DNA from: Bacteroidetes bacterium UBA7662
GTDB lineage: Bacteria; Bacteroidota; Bacteroidia; UBA7662
Length of the DNA stretch: 64,000 nucleotides
Assembly: GCA_002483345.1 (NCBI GenBank)
Contig: DLHS01000014.1
Span: 62,001-126,000, forward strand
Direction: 5' to 3'
In this document: positions 50,882-59,936 of the stretch, in pieces
Position numbering within the stretch: position 1 is the stretch's first letter
Layout: each line of letters starts with the position of its first letter
The notes under the pieces: generated by a model
Database searches by the model: none
Told to the model about the DNA's origin: nothing
Seen by the model: only the letters and a program-made list of their open reading frames with translations
Translations under genes and position numbers: made by a program

Positions 50882-51013
50882 GCCGTTTACTGATTTGAAT
50901 GGCATAAAAGATGTCAGAAACGCCTGACCGAAAAAAGCCCGGATGACTTAATAATTTCTTAACATTGAAGCGGATTTCCGGCCGGCTAACCCGGTAGCTG
51001 TTAACATTTTACT

Positions 51014-53383
51014 ATGCTTATGAGGTCAGTATTGTTCGTCCGCCTACTCCTGGTTTTACTGCTTTTTTCAGGTGTCGCAACTTCGCAATCCCTGCCGTCG
51101 GAAATGTACTATTCGCCCGATGGCCGGATGCTGCTTACCGGCGGGCAGGCGGCAACGGGTTTGTATGATAAGGACAGTATTCAAAATGTATACCTGAACT
51201 TTCCGCAGGCTAATTATTGGTCGCAATTAACTGCTAACTATGCCTCTGAAACCAATATTCCGGCGGCTTTGGTGTACGATGGTGTAACCTACGACAGTGT
51301 TGGTGTCCGTTTTCGCGGAAATACTTCTTACACCCAGATTGGCAGTTCTCAGAAAAAATCCTTTTCGGTAGAACTCGATTTTTACCGCCCAAACCAGGAA
51401 TTACTGGGGTATACCGATCTGAAACTGAACAATGCCCATGGCGACCATACCTTCATGCGGGAGGTGTTGTATGGTCGTATGGCCGCACGTTATATTCCGG
51501 TTGCCAAGACCAATTATGTACGCCTGTACCTGAATAATGTCGACTGGGGCATCTATCCGAGTATCCAGAATGTAGATAAAAGACTACTGAAGCAGTGGTT
51601 TCTGAGCAACGACGGCGCCCGTTTCAGAGCCACCAAGGAAAACACAGGCATCCCGCAAGGTGGTTGGGGAGACGGCACGGCCGGCATGAATTATCTGGGG
51701 GCTGATTCGGCTTTGTACAATAACTATTACAGCCTCAAATCGAGCGATATTCCGGATCCCTGGGCAAAACTGGTCGCTGCCTTTCAAAAACTCAGCACCG
51801 CCAACGCAGCGACGCTTGATACGGTCAAGGCTTACATCGATGTCGATAAAGCACTCTGGTTTCTGGCTGTGGAGAACATCTTTACCGATGATGACAGTTA
51901 TACCATGAAGGGTAAGATGGACTATATGATCTATTATGAGCCTGAAACCGGCCGGACTACCCCCCTGGAATATGATGGTAATTCAACTTTCCAGACGAAT
52001 CTTGCCACCAGCACATCCTGGGGGCCCTTTAAGAATGTGACCCATGTGAATTACCCGCTGCTGAACAAACTGCTGAACATACCGGAACTGCGACAAAGGT
52101 ATCTCGCGCATTACCGGACTATTTTACAGGAAACCTTTACCACCGCAAATGCCAATGCCCTGATTGATGAACTGGATGGACAAATCAGCAGTCATGTGGC
52201 TTCTGATACCAAAAAATTATATACCATAACCCAGTACAACACAGGAGTACCGGCGCTGAAGACTTTCGTGGTCAATCGCAGGGCTTATCTGTTGAGTAAC
52301 ACGGAGGTAGCTCAACAAGCCCCGGTCATACAAGCGGCTCCCTACTACAACAGCCAGCAACTGCAGTACACTGCTCCGCTGGCGAATGAAACGGTTACTG
52401 TTAAGGCTACCCTCGCGGCGTCGCCGGCAGCACAGGTGGTATACCTCTGGTATGCTACCGGACTGGTCGGCAATTTGACCAGAACCGAAATGTTTGACGA
52501 CGGTTCACATCAGGACGGAGCGGCAGGGGACGGGGTTTATGGCGGTCAGATTCCAGGATTTCAGGCGTCGGCCATTGTCAGGTATTACATTGAGGCCATT
52601 GCCAACACTGCAGCGAAATCGGCGTCTTACCTTCCTGTGGGTGCCGAACACGATGTATTTGTTTACAAAGTCGCATCCATGGCTGCTCAAAACGGGGTGG
52701 TGATCAACGAATTACTGGCCAGTAATGCTACCGGAACGGTTGATTCGGCAGGAGACCATGACGACTGGGTTGAATTATACAATACGAATGGAAGCCCTGT
52801 GGATATCAGTGGTTTTTACATCACTGATAACCCTGCCAATATCAACAAATGGCAGTTTCCGGCCGGCACCCTTTTGCCTGCAAACGGTTACCTGATAATC
52901 TGGGCGGATGAAGAGCAGACAGAAGGTACTATGCACAGCAATTTTAAACTTTCTGCCTCCGGGGAAGACCTGATTTTATCGGATGCCGCTTTAAATGCCG
53001 TTGATCAGCTTGTTTTCCCGGCCCAGACCGTTGATGTAGCTTATGCGCGGGTACCCAATGGAACCGGTAATTTTGTGTTTCAGCAACCCACTTTTGGCAG
53101 CAACAACGATGCGGTGGTAAGTGTAAGGCAATCCCCCAACATGCAGCGGCTGTTGCTGTATCCCAATCCGACCAGCGATTGGGTGAACATCCGGCTGGAT
53201 AACCCGCTGCAGGAAACCCTGGTTTGGGATGTATTCGACAGCCAGGGCAAAAAGATGGAGACAGGTACCACCAGGGAGTCGGATCTGGCAACCCTGAATT
53301 GTGCCGAATGGAATGCGGGCTTGTACATTGTCCGTATTCAAAAGGGAGATACCCTGCATCTGGCCAGATTTATCAAAAAATAG
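51014..53383 (+). CDS. Secreted CotH-family protein with lamin-tail domain and T9SS sorting signal
   Basis: 789 aa. Signal peptide SVLFVRLLLVLLLFSGVATS. CotH kinase-like region about residues 40-440 (VGVRFRGNTSYTQIGSSQKK, SFSVELDF, DLKLNNAHGDHTFMREVLYG). The usual DxD-type metal site seems altered to TPLEYDGNSTF. A lamin-tail domain follows at about 555-690 (NGVVINELLASNATGTVDSA, DDWVELYN), and the last 80 residues form a type IX sorting domain (LLLYPNPTSDWVNIRLDNP, LYIVRIQKG). Probably exported and anchored or released at the cell surface. Near twin of the next gene. Confidence 0.9.
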   Translation: MLMRSVLFVRLLLVLLLFSGVATSQSLPSEMYYSPDGRMLLTGGQAATGLYDKDSIQNVYLNFPQANYWSQLTANYASETNIPAALVYDGVTYDSVGVRFRGNTSYTQIGSSQKKSFSVELDFYRPNQELLGYTDLKLNNAHGDHTFMREVLYGRMAARYIPVAKTNYVRLYLNNVDWGIYPSIQNVDKRLLKQWFLSNDGARFRATKENTGIPQGGWGDGTAGMNYLGADSALYNNYYSLKSSDIPDPWAKLVAAFQKLSTANAATLDTVKAYIDVDKALWFLAVENIFTDDDSYTMKGKMDYMIYYEPETGRTTPLEYDGNSTFQTNLATSTSWGPFKNVTHVNYPLLNKLLNIPELRQRYLAHYRTILQETFTTANANALIDELDGQISSHVASDTKKLYTITQYNTGVPALKTFVVNRRAYLLSNTEVAQQAPVIQAAPYYNSQQLQYTAPLANETVTVKATLAASPAAQVVYLWYATGLVGNLTRTEMFDDGSHQDGAAGDGVYGGQIPGFQASAIVRYYIEAIANTAAKSASYLPVGAEHDVFVYKVASMAAQNGVVINELLASNATGTVDSAGDHDDWVELYNTNGSPVDISGFYITDNPANINKWQFPAGTLLPANGYLIIWADEEQTEGTMHSNFKLSASGEDLILSDAALNAVDQLVFPAQTVDVAYARVPNGTGNFVFQQPTFGSNNDAVVSVRQSPNMQRLLLYPNPTSDWVNIRLDNPLQETLVWDVFDSQGKKMETGTTRESDLATLNCAEWNAGLYIVRIQKGDTLHLARFIKK

Positions 53384-53462
53384 AAATTGTTGATTAACTC
53401 AGTCGTAAATCAGCGCAATACATCCGGCCGAATGCTGTAACTTTAATTTTCAGCCTGTTAAT

Positions 53463-55775
53463 TTGATTTTTTTGAATACAATACCTCCCGTTTCCGGCAA
53501 ACTGCTGTTACTAATGCTATGGTTGCTGATTCCGGTTATGTCCGGTGGACAGCTATTACCTCCGACGGGTCACGTATTCAATGACCAGACCGTAGCGAGG
53601 GTTGATATACTGCTGCATCCCGACAGCCTGAATGCCCTGCTTCAGCAAGGCAACTGGTACAGCGACCACGAATATCCGGCTGATTTTGTCTTCACACGGG
53701 GAAGCAGAAGTGATACAACCCGCAATGTCGGATTCAGGTTAAGGGGCAATACTTCCCGTTCAGCAGATAAAAAATCGTTTCGGGTTTCGGTAAATACCTT
53801 TGTTTCGGGGCGCAGGTATGAACTGATCAAGGATTTTAACTTCAACGGCAATCACAACGACCCCTCGATGTCGCGGGCGAAATTTTTCTGGGACCTTTGC
53901 CGGCTCGAAGGGCTGGCTGCCCCCAGGGCCAATCATGTGGCGCTGTATATCAACGGGCAATACAGAGGGGTATATCTGAACACCGAGCACATCAATGAAG
54001 ATTTTACCCAGTTGCGTTTCGGTAGCAAAAGCGGCAATCTGTACAAATGTCTCTATCCGGCAAGTCTGACATATATCTCCGGCAACCCCAACGATTACAA
54101 ACTGGAAAGCCAGGGCAGAAGGGTGTATGAATTACAAACCAATACCGATACAGATGACTACAGCGACCTGGCCCATTTTATCCGGGTGTTGCATCAGACC
54201 CCGGCTGCACAGATTTATTGTGCCCTTGACACCATTTTTAACGTTGAAGATTATCTGCATACACTTGCGGTAGATGTGAGTACAGGTAACTGGGATGGTT
54301 ATTATAACAAAAACAACTTCTATCTGTACCATAATCCGGCTACCGGAAAATTTGAATACATCCCCTACGATACCGACAATAGTTTTGGCATTGACTGGTT
54401 TGGGATCAACTGGCAAACCATCAACGCTTATAACTGGAAGCCATCCGGTGACGCGAGACCGCTTTACGAGAAGCTGATGGCCAATACGGAGGCCCGTAAT
54501 ATTTTCAGCTATTATCTTAAACAGGTCAGTGAGCAGTTGTTGGCTAACAGCTGGGGTGCAGGAATTGATTCCATCAAAAACCGAATCACACCCTGGGCAC
54601 TGAATGATACCTACCGAACCCTGGATTATGGCTTCAGCCAGAACGACTTCCTCCAGTCGTTTACAACCACTTCCGACGACCGGCATGTAAAAATCGGGAT
54701 AAAACCATTCGGCATCAACCGCGCAAACAATACACTGGCTCAGCTGCCGGTTGGTTTGAATATCGCGCCGGTTATCAGCAAGCTCGAAGTAACCAATCTG
54801 GTAACAGGTCGTCAGCCGCTGATAAAAGTAAGGGTAGAAGACGAAACGGCGGTTTCCATAGTCATGTTAACCTATACCTGGCAGGGCAATACCCAATCGT
54901 TGGCGCTCTTCGATGATGGTGCTCATCAGGATGACGCTGCAGGCGATGGTATTTATGCCAACACACTCCCGGTGTTGCAGGCAGGTGGCTGGTTGGGGGT
55001 ACGGGTTTCTGCCGTAGATGGGCAGTCGAATACCCGGTATAAGCCCTGTGCTCCGGCACTTTTTCAGGTATTCGAGACGGGGCCGCTGGTGTTAAACGAA
55101 TTTCTGGCTGATAACAATAACAATATTGAAGATGAAGCCGGAGTAAACAGCGATTGGGTAGAACTGTATAATACGACCTCAGAACCCTATTTTCTGGCAG
55201 GTCATTACCTGACCGATAATCTCAGCAATCCTGATAAATGGGCTTTCCCGGCCGATACGATTGCACCTGGCGCACACTACCTGGTATGGGCCAGCAATGT
55301 AGCAGCCAGAGGGTCCCGCCATGCGGCTTTTGCCTTGTCAAAATCCGGTGAGGCGCTCGGACTCTTTAAAAAAGTGGGTAGTGATTATGTCGCGCTGGAT
55401 ACCCTTGTTTTTGGGGCACAGCTGGAAGATGTCTCCATGGGGCGTCAAAGTGATGGACATTCCCAGTGGGTTTCCTTTAATACACCAACACCCAATGCTG
55501 CCAACAGCGTGGTGAGTGTGGTTGAGGTAACTGAAAACTTCCCCTTGCAGGCTTATCCGAATCCATTTACAGACGGGCGTTTTGTAGTATATAATCCCTC
55601 GGAAGCGGCTGCCTACACCTTGTACAATACCAACGGACAATTGTTGCGTCAGGGGGTGCTGCCGGCAGTAAGCACCACCGAAATCCTGGAAGTAAAGGGA
55701 AATGGTTTGTTCGTCCTGCTGATCCACCGCGCAACCAAAGTTGAGGTACTGAAGTTGTTGGGAACGGGGAACTGA
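53463..55775 (+). CDS. Second CotH-family protein with lamin-tail domain and T9SS sorting signal
   Basis: 770 aa from a TTG at 53463, taken because the signal peptide (GKLLLLMLWLLIPVMSGG) needs the upstream lysine; the first ATG (53514) falls inside the hydrophobic core. CotH region: VGFRLRGNTSRSADKKSFRV, DFNFNGNHNDPSMSRAKFFW and YIPYDTDNSFGIDWFG, with the D-x-D metal site retained, unlike the preceding copy. Lamin-tail domain: VLNEFLADNNNNIEDEAG, SDWVELYN. T9SS domain at the end: LQAYPNPFTDGRFVVYNPS. Same domain order as its neighbour, so a tandem duplication. Confidence 0.88.
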   Translation: MIFLNTIPPVSGKLLLLMLWLLIPVMSGGQLLPPTGHVFNDQTVARVDILLHPDSLNALLQQGNWYSDHEYPADFVFTRGSRSDTTRNVGFRLRGNTSRSADKKSFRVSVNTFVSGRRYELIKDFNFNGNHNDPSMSRAKFFWDLCRLEGLAAPRANHVALYINGQYRGVYLNTEHINEDFTQLRFGSKSGNLYKCLYPASLTYISGNPNDYKLESQGRRVYELQTNTDTDDYSDLAHFIRVLHQTPAAQIYCALDTIFNVEDYLHTLAVDVSTGNWDGYYNKNNFYLYHNPATGKFEYIPYDTDNSFGIDWFGINWQTINAYNWKPSGDARPLYEKLMANTEARNIFSYYLKQVSEQLLANSWGAGIDSIKNRITPWALNDTYRTLDYGFSQNDFLQSFTTTSDDRHVKIGIKPFGINRANNTLAQLPVGLNIAPVISKLEVTNLVTGRQPLIKVRVEDETAVSIVMLTYTWQGNTQSLALFDDGAHQDDAAGDGIYANTLPVLQAGGWLGVRVSAVDGQSNTRYKPCAPALFQVFETGPLVLNEFLADNNNNIEDEAGVNSDWVELYNTTSEPYFLAGHYLTDNLSNPDKWAFPADTIAPGAHYLVWASNVAARGSRHAAFALSKSGEALGLFKKVGSDYVALDTLVFGAQLEDVSMGRQSDGHSQWVSFNTPTPNAANSVVSVVEVTENFPLQAYPNPFTDGRFVVYNPSEAAAYTLYNTNGQLLRQGVLPAVSTTEILEVKGNGLFVLLIHRATKVEVLKLLGTGN

Positions 55776-55782
55776 AGCCCGC

Positions 55783-58287
55783 TTAATAGCTGTCGCGCAG
55801 ACTTTTGTAGCTGAGGATAAAGGGCAGGTCTCCCATGAGCGTTTTATAGGAAACAACAGTCCTTTTCCCCGGAATCAAATCAAAGTAATTGTCTTCAAAT
55901 TCATAACCCGGAGCTTGCAAACGGAGGTTTTTTATCAGGCTATTGCTTATAATTTCCAGTTTTCCTGCTGTGAGAGGACGCCATTGAAGCTGAAATTCTG
56001 CCAAATCCAGGTCTTTGGGGCGCAGGAAAAAGAAAGGCTCCGCTGTTAAAGTATCGCTCCCTGTATAAAGTTGTGCAAGCATAAAACGACGGGAAGAATC
56101 TACAGAAAATGCTGCCCGTGTTAAGGTACAGAGTTGTTGTACATTTTTCCCGTTGAGCTTAACGGGCAGGAGGCTGTCCGTGAATAGGTTTCCTTCTATA
56201 TCCATCCATTGCAGCCGCAGGAACCCGCTGTCGGCAACCGGCTGTTCCTGCGTCCATTGAACCATTAATTGTTCTCCCACCGTATCAAACCGCAAAACTG
56301 CCGGTGCAAACGAACGTTTTGCCTGATAATAAAGGGCTTTGGGCTGGTTGTAATAATCGATGGCGCTCCAGGAGATGGCCGGCCAGCTGTCGTTCCATTG
56401 CCAGAACAATGACCCCATACAATAAGGCTGCGCGAAACGGTGGCTTTCCATGGCTATTTTCATTCCACGGGCCTGAAGCAACTGCGAAACATAACTGAAG
56501 TCATCCGGCTTCTCAGGTACGCGGTAATCCCGTTCCATATAGGCCCGGATGGTTGAATCACCGAGCGGGTGTTTCTGATGCTGCCGGAGGGCAGGGGAGC
56601 CCAGCGTATCCTGACCCGGAGGCAGGAATTTGTTCAGACTGCGCATCTCCGGCATACTTTGAAAACCGTATTCCGAAACAAACCGTCCCACCCTGGCGCG
56701 GTAATTTTCGAAGGGCTCCAGTCCCCACCAAACGCCCCAGAAATGCACATCCCCTTCCGTATAGGCTTTTGGTGTACCCCAGCCGTTGGCTGGAGAGGAG
56801 GGGTGGTAATAGCTGTCGCCATCCAGCTCGTTTACCAGTTCGGGCAGCAGCTTGTGGAAGATTTTCTGATAATCCTGATACAGTTGCAGACTGTCTTTTT
56901 CGGAATAACCCAGCGTTTCCTGCCAGTGCCAGTTGAACCAGCCTTCGCTGATTTCGTTGTTGCCGCACCAGAGTGCCAGGCTCGGATGATTTCTCAGCCG
57001 CAGGATTTGCTGTCGGGCTTCGGCTTCAATGTTTTCCAGGAAATCGCTGTCGGCCGGATAAAGCGCGCAGGCGAACATAAAATCCTGCCAGACCAGGATG
57101 CCGGCACGGTCGCAGGCGGTCATCAGGGCATCGTCGGCATAAATACCGCCACCCCAGATGCGTAACATATTCAGATGGGCAGATTTTGCCCGATCTGTCA
57201 GCGCTTCATAGGTTCCGGGAAGCACCCGGTGCGGGAAAATATCGGCAGGAACCAGGTTGGCGCCCTTGATGAAGATGGCTTTGTCGTTTACTTCGCAATA
57301 AAACCCGGTCCCGGCCGGATCAGGTGGCTGAAGCCAGCGGATTTTACGCAGGCCGACATCCTGAAACTGCTGTTCCAGTATTCTGTCCTTTACCAACAGA
57401 CTTGTTTTAAGCCTGTACAGATGGGCCTCTCCCCAGCCATTCGGCCACCAGCGTTGGGGCTGCTGAATGACAAAACTGGTTTCGAAATGTTGCTGACCTG
57501 CCGCAACAGCTATGTTCCGCTGTAGGTGAAAAGTATCTTTGCTGATATCAAAACGGACAATCACCGCTGTTTTGGCAGGAGCTTTCAGGCGCCCGCTCAG
57601 ACGCACCAGGGCCTGCTGTTCACTGAGCTCCGGGACCTCCACTTTTACATCGCCTAATTGTACAGCCGCCGGAAAAGTCAGCCGGACTGGCTTCCAGATA
57701 CCACCTGCAGGCAAACGTGGCGCCCAGTCCCACCCAAACTGATAGGGTGCCTTGCGCACATAAACCCCCTCTCCGCCCGGCAGGGTAAGGGGAGATCGTT
57801 TTGCAAGGGCCCTGGCCACACCGGTGGTTGATTTGAAGAGGACGGTCAGCCTATTTTTACCCACTTTCAGCTTGCCGCTTACGACGGTTTCCCAGCGTCT
57901 GAACATATTGTCGGCCCTGAAAAGCCATTTACCGTTGAGGTAAACATCTGCATAGGTATCAATGCCTTCAAAAACAAGTACTGCACGGGGGTGATTGGCC
58001 TGTGCGGCAGTGAGTTGAAAGCTGGCGAGATAGGTCCAGTCTTTTTCTTCCACCCAGCTTACGGTCTTTTCATGGTCGCTGATGTAGGGGTCTTCTATCA
58101 GCCTGTTCTGTAGCAAATCGGTATAAACGGAGCCGGGTACCCGGGCAGCCACCAGGCCCGGGAAAGCCGGGTTTACGGCATTTTCATCTTTCAACCACCA
58201 GCTGGCCTGACGCAGGTCCAGGGCAGGAAGCTGCGCTTGCAGGGAATGACACACAAACAGCAGCAGAATGGCCGGAAAAAGCTTCAT
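55783..58287 (-). CDS. Beta-mannosidase, glycoside hydrolase family 2
   Basis: 834 aa from the ATG at 58287, which starts a clear signal peptide (KLFPAILLLFVCHSLQAQ) and forms an ATGA overlap with cutC; the frame extends further upstream but that part lies inside cutC. GH2 order: jelly-roll domain, Ig-like domain, TIM barrel. The acid/base is in LALWCGNNEISEGW and the nucleophile Glu in FVSEYGFQSMPEM. RMLRIWGGGIYADDALMTAC-like block (LNMLRIWGGGIYADD) is typical of beta-mannosidases. Cleaves Man-beta-1,4-GlcNAc, the innermost mannose of N-glycans. Confidence 0.92.
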   Translation of the reverse strand: MKLFPAILLLFVCHSLQAQLPALDLRQASWWLKDENAVNPAFPGLVAARVPGSVYTDLLQNRLIEDPYISDHEKTVSWVEEKDWTYLASFQLTAAQANHPRAVLVFEGIDTYADVYLNGKWLFRADNMFRRWETVVSGKLKVGKNRLTVLFKSTTGVARALAKRSPLTLPGGEGVYVRKAPYQFGWDWAPRLPAGGIWKPVRLTFPAAVQLGDVKVEVPELSEQQALVRLSGRLKAPAKTAVIVRFDISKDTFHLQRNIAVAAGQQHFETSFVIQQPQRWWPNGWGEAHLYRLKTSLLVKDRILEQQFQDVGLRKIRWLQPPDPAGTGFYCEVNDKAIFIKGANLVPADIFPHRVLPGTYEALTDRAKSAHLNMLRIWGGGIYADDALMTACDRAGILVWQDFMFACALYPADSDFLENIEAEARQQILRLRNHPSLALWCGNNEISEGWFNWHWQETLGYSEKDSLQLYQDYQKIFHKLLPELVNELDGDSYYHPSSPANGWGTPKAYTEGDVHFWGVWWGLEPFENYRARVGRFVSEYGFQSMPEMRSLNKFLPPGQDTLGSPALRQHQKHPLGDSTIRAYMERDYRVPEKPDDFSYVSQLLQARGMKIAMESHRFAQPYCMGSLFWQWNDSWPAISWSAIDYYNQPKALYYQAKRSFAPAVLRFDTVGEQLMVQWTQEQPVADSGFLRLQWMDIEGNLFTDSLLPVKLNGKNVQQLCTLTRAAFSVDSSRRFMLAQLYTGSDTLTAEPFFFLRPKDLDLAEFQLQWRPLTAGKLEIISNSLIKNLRLQAPGYEFEDNYFDLIPGKRTVVSYKTLMGDLPFILSYKSLRDSY

Positions 58288-58955
58288 GCTTTTTCCAATA
58301 GCTCCTTTAACCGTTTGATTTCTGCAGCATCTGCCTCCAGGGAGCCCGGTTTTAAGGCAGCACTGTGGTACCATGACAGGGGCGCCTGTTGCAGCAATTG
58401 TCCGAGGTTTTCCGACCTGATACCTCCGCCTGCCATGAATTGAACCGTGGTGACGGCCGACTGCCATTTGACAAGCTGCGCGGCACCTTCCAGCGCTGTT
58501 TTTGCTCCGCCGGAAGATAAAATATAGCTGAACCCCCAGTTTTCGGCCTGTTGAAGGGCCGTGGCGGCATCGGCTACCCGGTCGAAGGCCCGGTGAAGGG
58601 TACATGGCAATCGATTGGCTGCATCAATCAGTCTGCGGTTGGGGAAGGGCGCCAAATCACCGGCCACACTCAGAAAACCGAAAACAAAACCATCTGCCCC
58701 GGCCAGGCGGAAACGCTCCATCCGGGCCATCAATACCTCCATGTCACCTTCATCCAGGTTGAAATCAGGATTTTCACGCAGCATGACAAAAATGGGAATG
58801 TCGGTCGCTTTGCGCAGGCTTTGAAAATCTTCCAGCGCGGGCGTTAAACCTCCGGAAGTGTAGTCTTTACAAAATTCAATGCGGTCGGCACCGGATTTTG
58901 CTGCCAGCAGGGCAGAGGAGAGATCGAAGCAGGCGATTTCAAGTAGAGCACTCAT
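58284..58955 (-). CDS. cutC: CutC family TIM-barrel protein
   Basis: 223 aa. LEIACFDLSSALLAAKSGAD, RIEFCKDYTSGGLTP, IFVMLRENPDFNLDEGDMEV, GADGFVFGFL, TLHRAFDRVAD and FMAGGGIRSENL are all CutC hallmarks. The name comes from a copper-sensitivity phenotype in E. coli that has been questioned; here it sits between a mannosidase and a glycosylasparaginase with 4-base overlaps on both sides, which suggests a role in sugar metabolism. Confidence 0.93.
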   Translation of the reverse strand: MSALLEIACFDLSSALLAAKSGADRIEFCKDYTSGGLTPALEDFQSLRKATDIPIFVMLRENPDFNLDEGDMEVLMARMERFRLAGADGFVFGFLSVAGDLAPFPNRRLIDAANRLPCTLHRAFDRVADAATALQQAENWGFSYILSSGGAKTALEGAAQLVKWQSAVTTVQFMAGGGIRSENLGQLLQQAPLSWYHSAALKPGSLEADAAEIKRLKELLEKA

Positions 58956-59932
58956 TTCAGGTAATAGTCAGGTTCGTTTAATCGGTTGCCTTCGTGGTTG
59001 TAAACAGCATAGTTGAAGCCCTTTTGCAGGCAGTAGGAACCGTAGGTGCCATCTTTTCGGATGGCAATAAAGCCTATTTGTATTTCTGTGAGCGATTTAT
59101 TTCTTCTTTTTTGAGCAGCCACTACCCGCAATACGGCTTCTTTACACGCTTCTTCCGCCGTACGGCCCTGCCGCATCAGTTCTACCACCAGGTGGCAGCC
59201 GGCTATCCGGATAACCTCTTCCCCATGACCTGTGGCGGTAGCGGCACCCACCTCATTGTCGACAAACAAACCGGCTCCTATGATAGGTGAGTCGCCCACC
59301 CGGCCATGCATTTTGTAGGCCATGCCGCTGGTGGTGCAGGCACCCGACAAGTCTCCCCGGGCATCCAGGGCAATCATGCCGATGGTATCGTGGTTTTCGA
59401 TGTTAACGATGGGCCTGTACTGACTGGTTTTGAGCCATTCTTTCCATTCCCTTTCGGAATCGGGAACAAGCAGGTTCTCTTTTTGGAAGCCCTGAGCCAG
59501 TGCGAATTGCAAAGCACCCGCTCCGACAAGCATCACATGGGGTGTTTTTTCCATCACTGCCCTGGCTACTGAAATGGGGTTTTTAACATGTTCCAGACAG
59601 GCAACGGCACCTATGTTGGCCATTTCATCCATGATACAGGCGTCGAGGGTCACCCGGCCGTCGCGGTCGGGGCGACCTCCGTAGCCTACGCTGCGTTCGT
59701 TGGGGTCGTCTTCACACAAACGAACACCTTGTTCTACGGCATCCAGGGCCCGCCCACCCGCCTGAAGCACTTTCCAGGCAACTTCATTCGAACGCAGTCC
59801 GAAATTCCAGGTCGATACGACCAGCGGACCTGCTGCCCGGGGTGGTGCATTCAGGGCAAGTCCCTGCAGCGGTTTAAGCGCCAGCCCCGCAGTGGCGAGC
59901 ATCTGCCATTTGAAAAAATTCCGGCGGTTCAT
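58952..59932 (-). CDS. N4-(beta-N-acetylglucosaminyl)-L-asparaginase (glycosylasparaginase)
   Basis: 326 aa from the ATG at 59932; the upstream in-frame ATG would add an unlikely leader. The start MNRRNFFKWQMLATAGLAL is a twin-arginine-type or Sec signal. An Ntn hydrolase: autoproteolysis is expected before the Thr of ENHDTIGMIALD, with DEMANIGAVACLEHVKNPIS upstream and GRVGDSPIIGAGLFVDNEVG and AATATGHGEE in the beta part. It releases Asn from GlcNAc-Asn, the last step in N-glycoprotein breakdown. Confidence 0.93.
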   Translation of the reverse strand: MNRRNFFKWQMLATAGLALKPLQGLALNAPPRAAGPLVVSTWNFGLRSNEVAWKVLQAGGRALDAVEQGVRLCEDDPNERSVGYGGRPDRDGRVTLDACIMDEMANIGAVACLEHVKNPISVARAVMEKTPHVMLVGAGALQFALAQGFQKENLLVPDSEREWKEWLKTSQYRPIVNIENHDTIGMIALDARGDLSGACTTSGMAYKMHGRVGDSPIIGAGLFVDNEVGAATATGHGEEVIRIAGCHLVVELMRQGRTAEEACKEAVLRVVAAQKRRNKSLTEIQIGFIAIRKDGTYGSYCLQKGFNYAVYNHEGNRLNEPDYYLK

Positions 59933-59936
59933 AGGT

